NCBI RefSeq assembly: GCF_003719305.1
Contig: NZ_RARC01000001.1
Location: forward strand, 310,001 to 374,000
Source of the DNA: Mycolicibacterium stellerae
GTDB lineage: Bacteria; Actinomycetota; Actinomycetes; Mycobacteriales; Mycobacteriaceae
DNA: 64,000 nt
Direction of reading: 5' to 3'
The notes beneath the pieces were generated by a model. That model did no database searches. It saw only the letters and a program-made list of their open reading frames with translations, and was not told the origin of the DNA. Positions 25,613-34,370 of this stretch are shown one piece after another. The first letter of the stretch is position 1, and each line of letters begins with the position of its first letter. The position numbers and the translations under genes were made by a program.

Positions 25613-26707
25613 TCACTCCAGCGTCGCGGCGGCCGCCTCGGCGAGCACGTCGGCGATGTCATGGCCGCGCTGCCAGGCCCGTCGCTGGCGCATGGCGCCG
25701 TTGCCGTGTTCGGCGATGCGGGCGAGTTCGGTGCGGACCATGTCATAGTCGCCGACCGCCTCGAGCGCGGGCCGGATGCGGTCGATGAGTCCGCCGAGCA
25801 GTTTCACCGCGGGCGCAGAGGCGTGGCTATCGGTCAGGTCTATCGCATGGCCGTCGAGCCCTTCTCGCGCCGACTTCCAGTACGCGGCCTTGAGAACGTG
25901 CGGCGCCAGCGGAGCGAGGGTCTCGCCGCGTTGCTCCGCCTCCAGCGCCATCATCACAGCGCCCCTGACCAACGCCGCGAGCAGCACGGTCTCCGCAACG
26001 GTTGCGGGAACGTCGGAGACGCGCACCTCGATCGTCGGGAAATTGGCCGACGGACGGACATCCCAATAGACCATCCCGTCGTCCAGCATCGCGCCGGTGT
26101 CCTGCAGCATCGCGACGACGGCGTCGTACTCGTCGGCGGACTCGAAGTGCGGCGGCGGTCCGGCACTGGGCCAGCGCTGCCAAAGGATGCCGCGCCAGCT
26201 GGCATACCCGGTGTCTGTGTTGCGGTAGACCGCCGAGTTCGCGGTCAGCGCCAGGAGCAGCGGCAGCCATGGCCGCAGCCGATTGCTCACCCGGATCGCG
26301 GTGTCGCGGTCGGGCACGGCGACGTGCACGTGACAGCCGGAGATGCCCTGCTCGTGGGCGATCATCCCGAACCGCTCCGCGATCCGGCGGTAGCGGGGTT
26401 TGTCGGTGATCGGAAACTCGCGCGGCACGGTCGGCGGCAGCGCGACGGCAAGCAACCGCGCACCGTCGGCCTCGGCGGCCTCCGCGGCGATGCGGCGCAG
26501 CCGGGTCAGCTGAGTGCGCAGTTCGTCACTGGAGCTCGCGACATCGGTCGCCGTCTCGACCTGGCAGGTGGTCAGCTCGAGTTGCAGCTCGACGCCGCGC
26601 GCCTTGGCGAGCCGGGCGACGGCCCCGTTGCGCGCGACCGGCTCGCCGGTGTCCGGGTCGACGAGCAGGAACTCTTCTTCGACGCCGACGGTGGGATGGC
26701 TGGCCAT
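25613..26707 (-). CDS. carboxylate-amine ligase of the YbdK/GCS2 family
   Basis: A 364-residue ATP-grasp-like GCS2 enzyme. The N-terminal GVEEEFLLVDP holds the metal-binding Glu triplet, ELTTCQVETAT follows, and HVHVAVPDRDTAIRVSNRLRPWLPLLLALTANS-type segments are characteristic of glutamate-cysteine-ligase-like proteins. True glutathione synthesis is absent in mycobacteria, so it may join another amine to glutamate or act as a weak glutamate-cysteine ligase. M. tuberculosis Rv0433 is the likely counterpart. It is convergent with rskA, the stops lying four bases apart. Confidence 0.88.
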   Translation of the reverse strand: MASHPTVGVEEEFLLVDPDTGEPVARNGAVARLAKARGVELQLELTTCQVETATDVASSSDELRTQLTRLRRIAAEAAEADGARLLAVALPPTVPREFPITDKPRYRRIAERFGMIAHEQGISGCHVHVAVPDRDTAIRVSNRLRPWLPLLLALTANSAVYRNTDTGYASWRGILWQRWPSAGPPPHFESADEYDAVVAMLQDTGAMLDDGMVYWDVRPSANFPTIEVRVSDVPATVAETVLLAALVRGAVMMALEAEQRGETLAPLAPHVLKAAYWKSAREGLDGHAIDLTDSHASAPAVKLLGGLIDRIRPALEAVGDYDMVRTELARIAEHGNGAMRQRRAWQRGHDIADVLAEAAAATLE

Positions 26708-26887
26708 GACTGCCTCAAAGTATTGATCCGGCCCGCCGGAAGAATCTCACGACGGGCCGGATCGCGCGGTGGCTCTAGTGCGGTTGTACTCCGCTGGGCC
26801 GCGAAGTCTGGCGGCTGAGAATTGACCGAACCCCCCGCCGTCAAACATAGGTCTTTCGAGAATTCTTTGGGGCCATACCATCGTGGG

Positions 26888-27709
26888 GTGACCAAGGATT
26901 TTCGGTTCGGAGTCGGCCTGCGCGGCGCCAAGTCAATCACCTCGGTTCAGGACGAGGCGCGACGAGCCGAGGACCTCGGCTTCGATGTCCTGCACCTGCC
27001 CGACCACATCGGGGCGCCGGCACCGTTCCCCACCCTGATGGCGGCGGCCGCGGCGACCAAGACACTGCGGATGGGCACGTTCGTGCTGAACGCGTGCTTC
27101 TACAAACCGGCGTTGTTGGCGCGCGACGTCCAGGCGCTGCGCGATCTGTCCGACGGCCGGTTCGAGTTGGGGTTGGGCGCGGGCTATGCGCAGCACGAGT
27201 TCGAGGCCGCCGAGCTGCGCTATCCAAGCGCGCGCGAACGAATCGAGTACTTGGCACACGTCACCGAGTACATGGCCGAGCACCTGCCCGATGTGCCGGT
27301 CCTGATTGCCGGCAACGGCGACAGGCTGCTGACGGTGGCGGCGCGGCAGGCGAACATCATCGGGCTGACCGGAGGGCAACTGATCACCAAGGACTCCGAT
27401 GCCCTCGCCGAGCGCGTCGACTTCGTCCGCACCGCCGCAGGCGACCGGTTCGACGACCTCGAACTCAACCTTGCGATCACCGCGCTCCCCAGGGACGCTT
27501 CGGGGAAGCCCGACCTGTCGATAATCCGTCGAGCACTTCCCCACCTGTCCGACGACGAGTTGGTGCAGACGGCCGCCGTGCTGTCGGGTTCGCCGAGCGA
27601 GATGGCCGACACCATTCGCGGATATCGCGACACCTACGGGGTGAGCTATCTGATCGTTCAGGACAAGCACGCCGAGGCGTTTTCGAAAGTGATCGCCGAA
27701 CTGCGCTAG
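26888..27709 (+). CDS. LLM class F420-dependent oxidoreductase
   Basis: A 273-residue luciferase-like TIM-barrel protein: FRFGVGLRGAKS at the N-terminus, LGFDVLHLPDHIGAPAPFPTL, RMGTFVLNACFYKPALLARD, LSDGRFELGLGAGYAQHEFEA. These match mycobacterial F420-dependent LLM oxidoreductases. The substrate is unknown. GTG 26888 is used; TACCAT at 26876-26881 ends six bases before it, as expected for a leaderless transcript. Its stop codon overlaps the stop of the convergent CsbD gene by two bases. Confidence 0.88.
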   Translation: MTKDFRFGVGLRGAKSITSVQDEARRAEDLGFDVLHLPDHIGAPAPFPTLMAAAAATKTLRMGTFVLNACFYKPALLARDVQALRDLSDGRFELGLGAGYAQHEFEAAELRYPSARERIEYLAHVTEYMAEHLPDVPVLIAGNGDRLLTVAARQANIIGLTGGQLITKDSDALAERVDFVRTAAGDRFDDLELNLAITALPRDASGKPDLSIIRRALPHLSDDELVQTAAVLSGSPSEMADTIRGYRDTYGVSYLIVQDKHAEAFSKVIAELR

Positions 27710-27888
27710 TACCTGCGACCGCGCAGCGCATCCTTGACCCGCTCACCCGTCTTGCGCATCCGGGCTCTCACCTGATCGGTCCGGCCCTCGTTGCGCATCC
27801 GGGCGTTGCCCGTCGCGTCACCGATTCCTTCTTTGGCCCGGCCGACGACGCGGTCGAACTCGGCCTTGGCTTTCCGTGTTGCACTCAT
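27706..27888 (-). CDS. CsbD family stress-response protein
   Basis: A 60-residue small, very basic hydrophilic protein: SATRKAKAEFDRVVGRAKEG, IGDATGNARMRNEGRTDQVRARMRKTGERVKDALRGRRY. The pattern KxxGxAKExxGxxTGN...EGRxDQxxG is the CsbD signature. Members are general stress proteins in Gram-positive bacteria with unknown mechanism. It starts at ATG 27888 and lies between the convergent F420 oxidoreductase and the tRNA-Arg gene. Confidence 0.82.
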   Translation of the reverse strand: MSATRKAKAEFDRVVGRAKEGIGDATGNARMRNEGRTDQVRARMRKTGERVKDALRGRRY

Positions 27889-27951
27889 GGCTACAGTGTT
27901 TCCCCTGCGCAGCCAGTGGAAACCTGGTGCACGGTAAGCTCCCTGCGTCCC

Positions 27952-28024
27952 GCCCTCGTAGCTCAGGGGATAGAGCACGGCTCTCCTAAAGCCGGTGTCG
28001 CAGGTTCGAATCCTGCCGGGGGCA
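27952..28024 (+). tRNA. tRNA-Arg (anticodon CCT)
   Basis: A complete 73-base cloverleaf. The acceptor stem is GCCCTCG / CGGGGGC with discriminator A. The D-arm lies around AGCTCAGGGGATAGAGC. The anticodon stem is CGGCT/AGCCG with loop CTCCTAA, anticodon CCT at 27985-27987. The T-arm is GCAGG TTCGAAT CCTGC. The CCA is not encoded. It reads AGG codons. Its 3' half is duplicated at 38154-38190, marking it as the attachment site of a genomic island. Confidence 0.97.
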
Positions 28025-28025
28025 C
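27988..28025 (+). repeat. attachment-site repeat, tRNA-side copy (attL-like)
   Basis: The 3' half of tRNA-Arg from the anticodon stem to the discriminator. It is repeated at 38154-38190 with one base missing in the anticodon stem and one G-to-A change in the T-loop. tRNA 3' ends are classic integrase targets. A shorter degenerate copy (CTGCCGGGGCAC) lies at about 28379-28390. Confidence 0.8.
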
Positions 28026-28030
28026 TGTGT

Positions 28031-28069
28031 GATGTCTCGGGACATCGTTGACAGGTGTCCCGAGACATC
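28031..28069. repeat. 14-bp perfect inverted repeat just after tRNA-Arg
   Basis: GATGTCTCGGGACA (28031-28044) and TGTCCCGAGACATC (28056-28069) form a perfect 14-bp stem with an 11-base loop, six bases after the tRNA. It begins an IS481-type remnant and could be an element end. It may also serve as the tRNA terminator. Confidence 0.7.
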
Positions 28070-28071
28070 GG

Positions 28072-28320
28072 TTACATGTTGATCCGGTTTTCGGGTGATT
28101 TTCCGCATTTGACGCCGCGTGGTTGGTAGTCGCGGGTGGGGTCGAGAGTGAGTTTGCGGATCAGTGCGCCGGTGGTGTGGTCCAGGACGCGGATGTTGAG
28201 GTCGTCGATGAGGACGAGGACTTGGTGCCGCGCAGGTGTTTGGACAGGCCGATGTGGTGTAGCCGGCTGTTGTAGCGGATGGTGGTGACGCGCCTTTCGA
28301 CATGGCCGACCTCCCGGCTG
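28072..28320 (-). pseudogene. IS481-type transposase, C-terminal remnant with frameshift
   Basis: On the minus strand the segment reads RRVTTIRYNSRLHHIGLS followed by KHLRGTK. After a one-base loss near 28219-28223 it reads VLVLIDDLNIRVLDHTTG and LIRKLTLDPTRDYQPRG, ending with a stop at 28072. These are the conserved last ~75 residues of mycobacterial IS481-family transposases. The catalytic DDE core is absent: homology stops near 28320. It is therefore a dead fragment, left next to the tRNA attachment site. Confidence 0.75.
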
Positions 28321-28409
28321 AGCAGAGGTGTCAACTATGTCGCGAGACAGCTGCCAACTATGTCGTGGAATCAGACACTGCCGGGGCACCCCGTGATCTG
28401 TATGACCTC

Positions 28410-28496
28410 GGTTGATGCTTGACGTTTCTATGTCGGTTGATGGCTGACAGTGTTTCGGCTGATGCTTTACACCTACTTCGGTTGATCCTTGACACT
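28410..28496 (+). repeat. IS481-type element leader, left island copy
   Basis: An 87-base segment nearly identical to 38210-38295. Each copy contains four imperfect ~22-base units built on the pattern TCGGTTGATCCTTGACA. This copy is followed after a few bases by the reverse complement (GTCAAGGATCAACCGAA at 28501-28517), so two leader ends meet head to head. The transposase that should follow is missing here. Confidence 0.75.
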
Positions 28497-28916
28497 CCCT
28501 GTCAAGGATCAACCGAAACAGATCCGTCAACAATCAACCGACGCTGAACAGGGGCACAGGTCAGAACCCGTGATTAGCGCACTCTCTAACTTGATTCATC
28601 GCTTATTCATTGTTTGTGGTTCGGTCCAAGTGGTCGGCCACTGCGGCGTCGACGCGGCGCGCGCGATGTGCTTGCCTTCAGCCAGACTGACCACCTTCAG
28701 GTAGTGCACTACTCGTGACCATCGCCCGGCGGTCTGGGAATGTCTAAGTGGCCCAAGTGACCTGGGGAATAGCGATACAGTCGGCGAATGCTCACAGAGA
28801 TGTGGGTGATCGCATGGCGCGGGTGTTTTGAGTCATTCCAGCCCCAGGGCAGTTGAGCGCAATGCGATGCGCGATCGTCAGCGAAGGCGCTGTTATAGGC
28901 GAAAGAGGGTGGCACC
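28497..28916. other. 420 bases without a convincing gene
   Basis: The first ~55 bases are the inverted, diverged copy of the IS leader (GTCAAGGATCAACCGAA, then AATCAACCGACGCTGAAC). The rest is less GC-rich than the chromosome and has no supported frame. The promoter and ribosome site of the Lys-rich gene at 28917 must be at its right end. Confidence 0.6.
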
Positions 28917-29396
28917 ATGGTCGCCAAGAAAACGCCGGCCAAGAAGGCCGCCGCCAAGAAGGCCGTGAAGGCCCAGGCACCGTCCAAGAAGGCTGCCGCC
29001 AAGAAGGCCGTGAAGACCCCCGCCAAAAAGACCCCCGCCAAAAAGACTCCCGTCGCCCGCGAAGCCCCGGCATCGGCCAAGAAGGCTGCAGTGCCGAAGA
29101 AGGCCGCAGCGGCCCCTAAGAAGGCGGCGCGGCGGCCGAGGCTAGGCAATCCAAACGCCAATCCGGCAAAGATCCATCGCGAGTACGTGGAACGTTATAT
29201 CGGCGCAGGCGCAGAGCCGACCGAGAGGGCCTGCGCGGAGCCGACCGAGAGGGCGTACGCCGACGGCCTACAGAGGGCGTACGCCGACGGCCTGCGGCAG
29301 TGGCGAAACCTTCCGGGCGCCGTCAGCTCTTCGCCAAGCGTTATCGAGCAGCCGGAACCGGAATCGGGCGACCAGACCTCCGATCAGGACCAATGA
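28917..29396 (+). CDS. Lys/Ala-rich histone-like tail protein of the island
   Basis: A 159-residue protein. The first ~80 residues are a histone-H1-like basic tail of repeated AKKA, PAKKT and AAKKAV units, similar to tails of mycobacterial Ku and HupB. The middle has a short duplicated motif, AEPTERA(C/Y)A then YADGLQRAYADGLRQW. The C-terminus is acidic (EQPEPESGDQTSDQDQ). The tail could bind nucleic acid or acidic cell-wall polymers. No family was recognised for the second half. The DUF4185 protein at 34602 carries a related basic N-terminus, linking the two genes. Confidence 0.7.
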   Translation: MVAKKTPAKKAAAKKAVKAQAPSKKAAAKKAVKTPAKKTPAKKTPVAREAPASAKKAAVPKKAAAAPKKAARRPRLGNPNANPAKIHREYVERYIGAGAEPTERACAEPTERAYADGLQRAYADGLRQWRNLPGAVSSSPSVIEQPEPESGDQTSDQDQ

Positions 29397-29427
29397 ACTA
29401 GAGCGGGCACACCCATAAGGAGGAGCG

Positions 29428-32400
29428 ATGGCTCTTGCTGGAACAGTCTGGCGGCCGATCGGGCCGAGTCCGCTCAACCAGTCAGGCCGCCAAGACAATG
29501 GGCTGGTCACGGCGGCCGCGGTGAATCCGAACAACGGCAACGTCGTCTATATCGGCACAGCGGGTGGAGGCGTTTGGCGGACACCGGACGGCGGCGCCAA
29601 TTGGGTGCCAATCTTTGATCGTCAGACGTCCCTCGGCATCGGAGAGCCGAGTGCGTTGGCGATCGACCCCAACGACACCAGCACGATTTACATGGGCACC
29701 AGTGGCCGGGTGGGACGGCAAGTACCGGCTGGGCTGTTCAAGTCGACCGACGGCGGCGCCAGCTGTGTACGTCTGGGCTCCGGCTATCCGGCGGGTAACA
29801 ATGGCAACGCCAGTCAGTTCACTGGTCAGTGGATCAACGCCATTCTCGTTGATCCCGCCAACTCCCAGACCGTATACCTGGCATCGACGACGGGTGTCTT
29901 CCGTTCCACCGATGGGGGCTTGAATTGGACGTTCGGAGCCGGCACTGCCGGGGACGCGCGCTCCCTGGTGCTCGATCCGACGTCGCCGGCCGCAGCCCGC
30001 GTGCTGTACACGGGCATCAGCGGGCAGGGCGTGTTCCGCAGCACCGATGGCGGCCTGAATTGGAATCGGATCCTCGGCACCGCGACCGCGCCGGTCGCCG
30101 CCGCCCTCGCCGCCACGCCGGGTGCGGGGATCGGAAAGGTCGTCGTCGATCTCGCTCCGCCGACGTCGCCGCCGAACGCGAACGGCATCCAGGTCATCTA
30201 CGTGGCGCTGGAAGGGACAGGGGGGGCTCCGGACCCGCTTGGACTGTTCATGTCGACGGATCGAGGCGCGAACTGGACGCAACGGCCGGCGACCGGGATG
30301 CCGACTGGGACCCAGGGTGGCTACAGCTTTCACATGGCTGTCGATCCAGGCTCGCCCGGGGACGGTGCGAACGACATCGTCTATGTCGGCACGGTCGGTC
30401 AGGGTCGCTCCACGGACGCCGGCGGCAACTTCACTGCCCTCACCGGGTTACACCCGGACACCCATTCATGGGCATTTTTCCGCCCACCCGGCGGCGGAGC
30501 CTCGACGGTCTACTGCGGCAACGACGGCGGAATTTACCGGTCCGCTAACGGCACGACCTGGACGGCGCTCAATTCCGGTGGCTTTCAGTCGGCGCTGTTC
30601 TACAACCTCGCGGTGAGGCCGGATGCGACAGCCAGCGTGACGCTCGGATCCCTGCAGGACAACGGGCTGTTGACGACGTCGGGGGCGGCGAGCCCGGCAT
30701 GGAACAGTCCGCAAGGCGGTGACGGTTGGGACGTCGCCTACGACGGTGTCACCGCTGGGCGCGCGTACGGAACCAGCGGCTTCTGGTCCCCCGCCCCCTG
30801 TACCCGGGTGTGGCGGTCCGACAACGACGGCGCCAGCTGGCCCACCGAAATCACTCCGTGGGGCACGACCAGCGACGCCGGCTGCTACCTCGCTTGGATC
30901 ACGACCGACCCAAGTGCCGCCGGGACGGTCTACGTCAGCGGCAATCAGAACATGTGGCAGTCCCAGAACGCCGGCGGCGCATGGCGAAATCTCGGAGCGT
31001 TCCCCGGCGTGCCCTCGGTCGCGCCGACCAACGGCAACAACGTGGTGATCGCGTCAGGCACACAAGTCTGGGTGACGACGAATGCGTTGGCAGCCACCGT
31101 GGGGGCGCCGACCGGCGTGACGTTCGCCAACATCACGCGAGACCTGCCGAACCGCAACGTTTTGCGAGCAGCGTTCGATCCGATCGACCCTACCGTCATC
31201 TATGTCGTGCTCGGTGGCTTCAACACACTCGGCCAGACCGGTCACGTCTTCCGCACCACCGTCGGCGGTACGGCGTGGGAGGACCTGTCGCCGAACCTCG
31301 ACGTGCCGTTCGGCGCGATCGCCCTCGACGGCTCGGACACCCCGACAACCATCTACGTCGGCACCGACCTCGGAGTGCTCCGGTCCGTCGACGACGGAGC
31401 CAGCTGGACGGTTCTCGATGACATCCACTTGCCCCGCGCGTCGGTCACCGAGCTCGTGCTTTCGCGCCAAGGTGGGATCTTGCGCGCCGCCACCTACGGT
31501 CGCGGTGTCTTCGAGTTCCGTCAGGCAACCGGACCGGCGATCACGGTGAACCTCGAACACGGACTGGACTTCGGCACCGCGTGCGAGGAGGGCAACTCGC
31601 TTACCGTCCAGGTGTTCAACGTGGGCGGCGCCGACCTGGTGATCACGAGCGTGCAGCGCTTGATGGGGTCGACCGGTATCACCGTATCGCCGCTTCCCGC
31701 CACGCCGGTCATCATCCAGCCCGGCGAGGAGCTCGACTTCACCGTTCGGTTCGTCCCGACCACGCCGGGTACCCCCGAGATCGCGACCATCCGGATCAAC
31801 AGCAACGACCCGGGCGCACCGGTCGTCGATCTCACGGCGACCGGCACCGGTGGCGTGCCTTCCCTTGAGGTCGCAGTCCCGGATACCGGGCAGTTCGGCA
31901 ACGTCTGCCTGGGCTCATTCGTGGACCGCGGCGTCGTACTGAACAATCGCGGGCCGTGCGAATTGCACATTCTTTCAATCAGCTCGTCTTCGCCAGACTT
32001 CATTGCCCCTGGGGTTTTGTTCTACCCCCTTGCCGTTGAAGCCGGCGACTCCATCGAGTTGCCGATTCGCTTCCAGCCAAACCAGTTCGGACCCGCGTCG
32101 TCGACAATCACAGTCCACAGCAACGACCCGACCGGGCCCAAGACCGTGGTCGTATCAGGAACAGCACCACCGCCAAACCTGACGATGGTCGTCCCCGACA
32201 ACGGCGACTTCGGTGAGGTCCGCCTGGGCAGGTTCACCGACCGAGACCTCATCATCAACAACAGTGGGCCATGCCAACTGAGCGTCACCGCCATCGTGTC
32301 ATCGGCGACGATCTTCGTGACACCCCAGGTGGCCAGCTTCCCCATCACCGTCGACGGCGGCGACTCCATCGCGGTCCCAATCCGATTCGAACCCACCAAG

Positions 32401-33594
32401 CGAGGAGCTGCGACTGCCACGCTGACGTTCGTCAGCAACGACCCGACCGGCCCAGCTGTTGTCAACGTCAGCGGTACCGCGTGGCCGCCCTTGCCGGTAG
32501 CAGAAACCGCCCTCGAGAGCTTCCGGCTCAACACGAACAGTCAGCACGTCTTCTTCATCGGCACCGACAAATACGTCCACGAGCTCGACATCGCGGCCGG
32601 TGGGATCTGGGACGACAACGACCTGACCACCCTGGCCGGTGCCGTGCCACCCATCCCCACCAGCGCCCTGGCCGGCTTCCGGCTCGGCACCGACAGCAAG
32701 CACGTCTTCTTCATCGGCACCGACAATCACGTCTATGAGCTCTACTTCACCGCCGGCTCGGGCTGGGTGTTCAACGACCTGACCTCACTAGCCCGCGCCG
32801 TGCGACCCTCCCCTACCAGCGCCCTCGACGGCCACCGGCTCGGCGACGACAGCAAGCACGTCTTCTTCATCGGCACCGACAGCCACGTGCACGAGCTCTT
32901 CATCGGCCCCGGCGGACGCTGGGCCGACAACGACCTGACCAACCTGACCAGCGCCGGCGCCGGCGCCAAACCACCGACGCCCACCACCGCCCTGACCAGC
33001 TACCCGCTCAGCGACGACAGCCAGCACGTCTTCTTCATCGGCACCGATAACCACGTCCACGAGCTCTTCATCAACGGCGGGAGCTGGATCGACAACGACC
33101 TGACCAACCTGACCAGCGCCGGCGCCGGCGCCAAACCACCGAGGCCCACCACCGCCCTGACCGGCTACCCGCTCGGCGACGACAGCCAGCACGTCTTCTT
33201 CATCGGCACCGACAACCACGTCCACGAGCTCTTCATCAACGGCGGGAGCTGGACCGACAACGACCTGACCAACCTGGCCGGCGCCGTGCCACCCACCCCC
33301 ACCAGCGCCCTGACCGGCTTCCGGCTCAGCAATAACAGCCAGCACGTCTTCTTCATCGGCACCGACAACCATGTCCACGAGCTCGACATCACCGGCGGCG
33401 GGAGCTGGGCCGACCACGACCTGACCACCCTGGCCAGCGCCGTGCCACCCACCCCCACCACAGCCCTGACCGGCTACCGGCTCAGCGACAACAGCAAACA
33501 CGTCTTCTTCATCGGCACCGACAACCACGTCCACGAGCTCTACATCGCCGTCGGCGGGAGCTGGGTCGATAACGACCTCACGGCGCTCACATAG
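29428..33594 (+). CDS. giant multi-propeller protein: Asp-box (BNR/sortilin-like), Ig-like (choice-of-anchor D) and lectin-like repeats
   Basis: 1388 residues, starting at ATG 29428 after AAGGAGGAGCG. Residues ~1-700 contain at least ten Asp-box turns of the form S-T-D-G-G-x-x-W (FRSTDGGLNW, FKSTDGGAS, LRSVDDGASW), as in sialidase/sortilin propellers. Residues ~704-1025 are three Ig-like choice-of-anchor-D/ASH repeats, each with NSNDP/HSNDPTG/VSNDPTGP and ending in ATGTG or VSGTA. Residues ~1025-1388 are seven ~50-residue repeats with consensus HVFFIGTDNHVHEL followed by W.DNDLT, like PLL/fucose-lectin propeller blades. No signal peptide or catalytic motif is seen. It probably binds carbohydrate at a surface; export route unknown. 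Confidence 0.85.
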   Translation: MALAGTVWRPIGPSPLNQSGRQDNGLVTAAAVNPNNGNVVYIGTAGGGVWRTPDGGANWVPIFDRQTSLGIGEPSALAIDPNDTSTIYMGTSGRVGRQVPAGLFKSTDGGASCVRLGSGYPAGNNGNASQFTGQWINAILVDPANSQTVYLASTTGVFRSTDGGLNWTFGAGTAGDARSLVLDPTSPAAARVLYTGISGQGVFRSTDGGLNWNRILGTATAPVAAALAATPGAGIGKVVVDLAPPTSPPNANGIQVIYVALEGTGGAPDPLGLFMSTDRGANWTQRPATGMPTGTQGGYSFHMAVDPGSPGDGANDIVYVGTVGQGRSTDAGGNFTALTGLHPDTHSWAFFRPPGGGASTVYCGNDGGIYRSANGTTWTALNSGGFQSALFYNLAVRPDATASVTLGSLQDNGLLTTSGAASPAWNSPQGGDGWDVAYDGVTAGRAYGTSGFWSPAPCTRVWRSDNDGASWPTEITPWGTTSDAGCYLAWITTDPSAAGTVYVSGNQNMWQSQNAGGAWRNLGAFPGVPSVAPTNGNNVVIASGTQVWVTTNALAATVGAPTGVTFANITRDLPNRNVLRAAFDPIDPTVIYVVLGGFNTLGQTGHVFRTTVGGTAWEDLSPNLDVPFGAIALDGSDTPTTIYVGTDLGVLRSVDDGASWTVLDDIHLPRASVTELVLSRQGGILRAATYGRGVFEFRQATGPAITVNLEHGLDFGTACEEGNSLTVQVFNVGGADLVITSVQRLMGSTGITVSPLPATPVIIQPGEELDFTVRFVPTTPGTPEIATIRINSNDPGAPVVDLTATGTGGVPSLEVAVPDTGQFGNVCLGSFVDRGVVLNNRGPCELHILSISSSSPDFIAPGVLFYPLAVEAGDSIELPIRFQPNQFGPASSTITVHSNDPTGPKTVVVSGTAPPPNLTMVVPDNGDFGEVRLGRFTDRDLIINNSGPCQLSVTAIVSSATIFVTPQVASFPITVDGGDSIAVPIRFEPTKRGAATATLTFVSNDPTGPAVVNVSGTAWPPLPVAETALESFRLNTNSQHVFFIGTDKYVHELDIAAGGIWDDNDLTTLAGAVPPIPTSALAGFRLGTDSKHVFFIGTDNHVYELYFTAGSGWVFNDLTSLARAVRPSPTSALDGHRLGDDSKHVFFIGTDSHVHELFIGPGGRWADNDLTNLTSAGAGAKPPTPTTALTSYPLSDDSQHVFFIGTDNHVHELFINGGSWIDNDLTNLTSAGAGAKPPRPTTALTGYPLGDDSQHVFFIGTDNHVHELFINGGSWTDNDLTNLAGAVPPTPTSALTGFRLSNNSQHVFFIGTDNHVHELDITGGGSWADHDLTTLASAVPPTPTTALTGYRLSDNSKHVFFIGTDNHVHELYIAVGGSWVDNDLTALT
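32510..33591 (+). repeat. seven tandem ~150-165 bp coding repeats (lectin-like blades)
   Basis: Seven copies encoding the blade HVFFIGTD(N/K/S)HVHEL ... W.DNDLT.L. Several are nearly identical in DNA: the units around 33000-33140 and 33163-33300 differ in few bases. This points to recent duplication or gene conversion, and the repeat number may vary between strains. Confidence 0.85.
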
Positions 33595-33618
33595 CAGTAG
33601 CCATTGCGCTCGAGGCCG

Positions 33619-33654
33619 TTGTCCACCGACCGGTCTTGGCCGTGGACAAGACCT
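33619..33654 (+). terminator. hairpin(s) after the giant propeller gene
   Basis: TTGTCCAC (33619-33626) pairs with GTGGACAA (33642-33649). An overlapping alternative pairs GGTCTTG (33632-33638) with CAAGACC (33648-33654). The two stems exclude each other. They lie 25 bases after the stop codon and are probably a terminator. Confidence 0.4.
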
Positions 33655-33719
33655 CCGCCACCGAGGCGCCCGCTTATCGTGGGTGGTGCGCGTCGGTCGT
33701 CGTCCGGGAAGGGGCCGCG

Positions 33720-34370
33720 GTGAGGGTGAAGACCGTTATCTGGGCGCGAGTCATGTTGATTCTGGCCGTCGTAGCGGTCGTGACCGCCGCCGTCGTGGCC
33801 GTCGTGCGGGTTGTGTTAAATCGCGATGGGGGTTCGGCACCTGCAGTTGCTCCGGTAGAAACAACCGAGCCGGTCCCTGTTACATCCCCTGCGGTTCCGA
33901 CTGCTGCCATGGCACCGCCGCCTCCGGGGTTTCCCGACCTGGATGGGTTCACTGACGTGTCGCCGGATCACGATGTGTCTCGTTACTACCCCTTGGCAAC
34001 ATTCACGAGTCCGACGGGCTTGCAGTGCGCGATGTGGAGCAGCCGCGGAGATACGGCAGCATTCTGCTTCGGGGCCATTCCCGGCCTTGATCATCCCGCA
34101 AACCAGGTCTATGCAGGGGACTACAAATCATCTTTCGATCAGAACAGGCCTCCCGACACAGACAAGCTGAACGGGAAGCCGTTGGCATCAGGCGAGAAGG
34201 TGGTCTTGGGCGCCGGAGGAAACCTGATGGGTGGCGACCAGATCACCTGCGGTGTAGAAGATCTCACAGTCGCGTGCATGGTGATCAGGGGATTCCGTCA
34301 GAATCACGGCGACGGCACCGCCCAACGACACGGCTTTGTCCTCAGCCCACAAACCAGCTGGACTTTTTAG
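33720..34370 (+). CDS. membrane-anchored protein of unknown function (island)
   Basis: A ~216-residue protein starting at GTG 33720 after GGGAAGGGG. One N-terminal membrane helix (VMLILAVVAVVTAAVVAVVRVVL, preceded by Arg/Lys) anchors a proline/threonine-rich linker (about 45-85). An extracytoplasmic domain with four cysteines follows (LQCAMWSS, AAFCFGAIPG, ITCGVEDLTVACMVI), probably forming two disulphides. The arrangement resembles many mycobacterial cell-wall proteins, but no named family was recognised. It lies between the giant propeller gene and the DUF4185 gene in the same direction. Confidence 0.65.
   Translation: MRVKTVIWARVMLILAVVAVVTAAVVAVVRVVLNRDGGSAPAVAPVETTEPVPVTSPAVPTAAMAPPPPGFPDLDGFTDVSPDHDVSRYYPLATFTSPTGLQCAMWSSRGDTAAFCFGAIPGLDHPANQVYAGDYKSSFDQNRPPDTDKLNGKPLASGEKVVLGAGGNLMGGDQITCGVEDLTVACMVIRGFRQNHGDGTAQRHGFVLSPQTSWTF

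Noticed and set aside
32510..33591. CRISPR array suggested by regular ~150-bp repeats
   Set aside because: Units are in frame, much longer than CRISPR repeats, without unique spacers, and code for a lectin-like blade.
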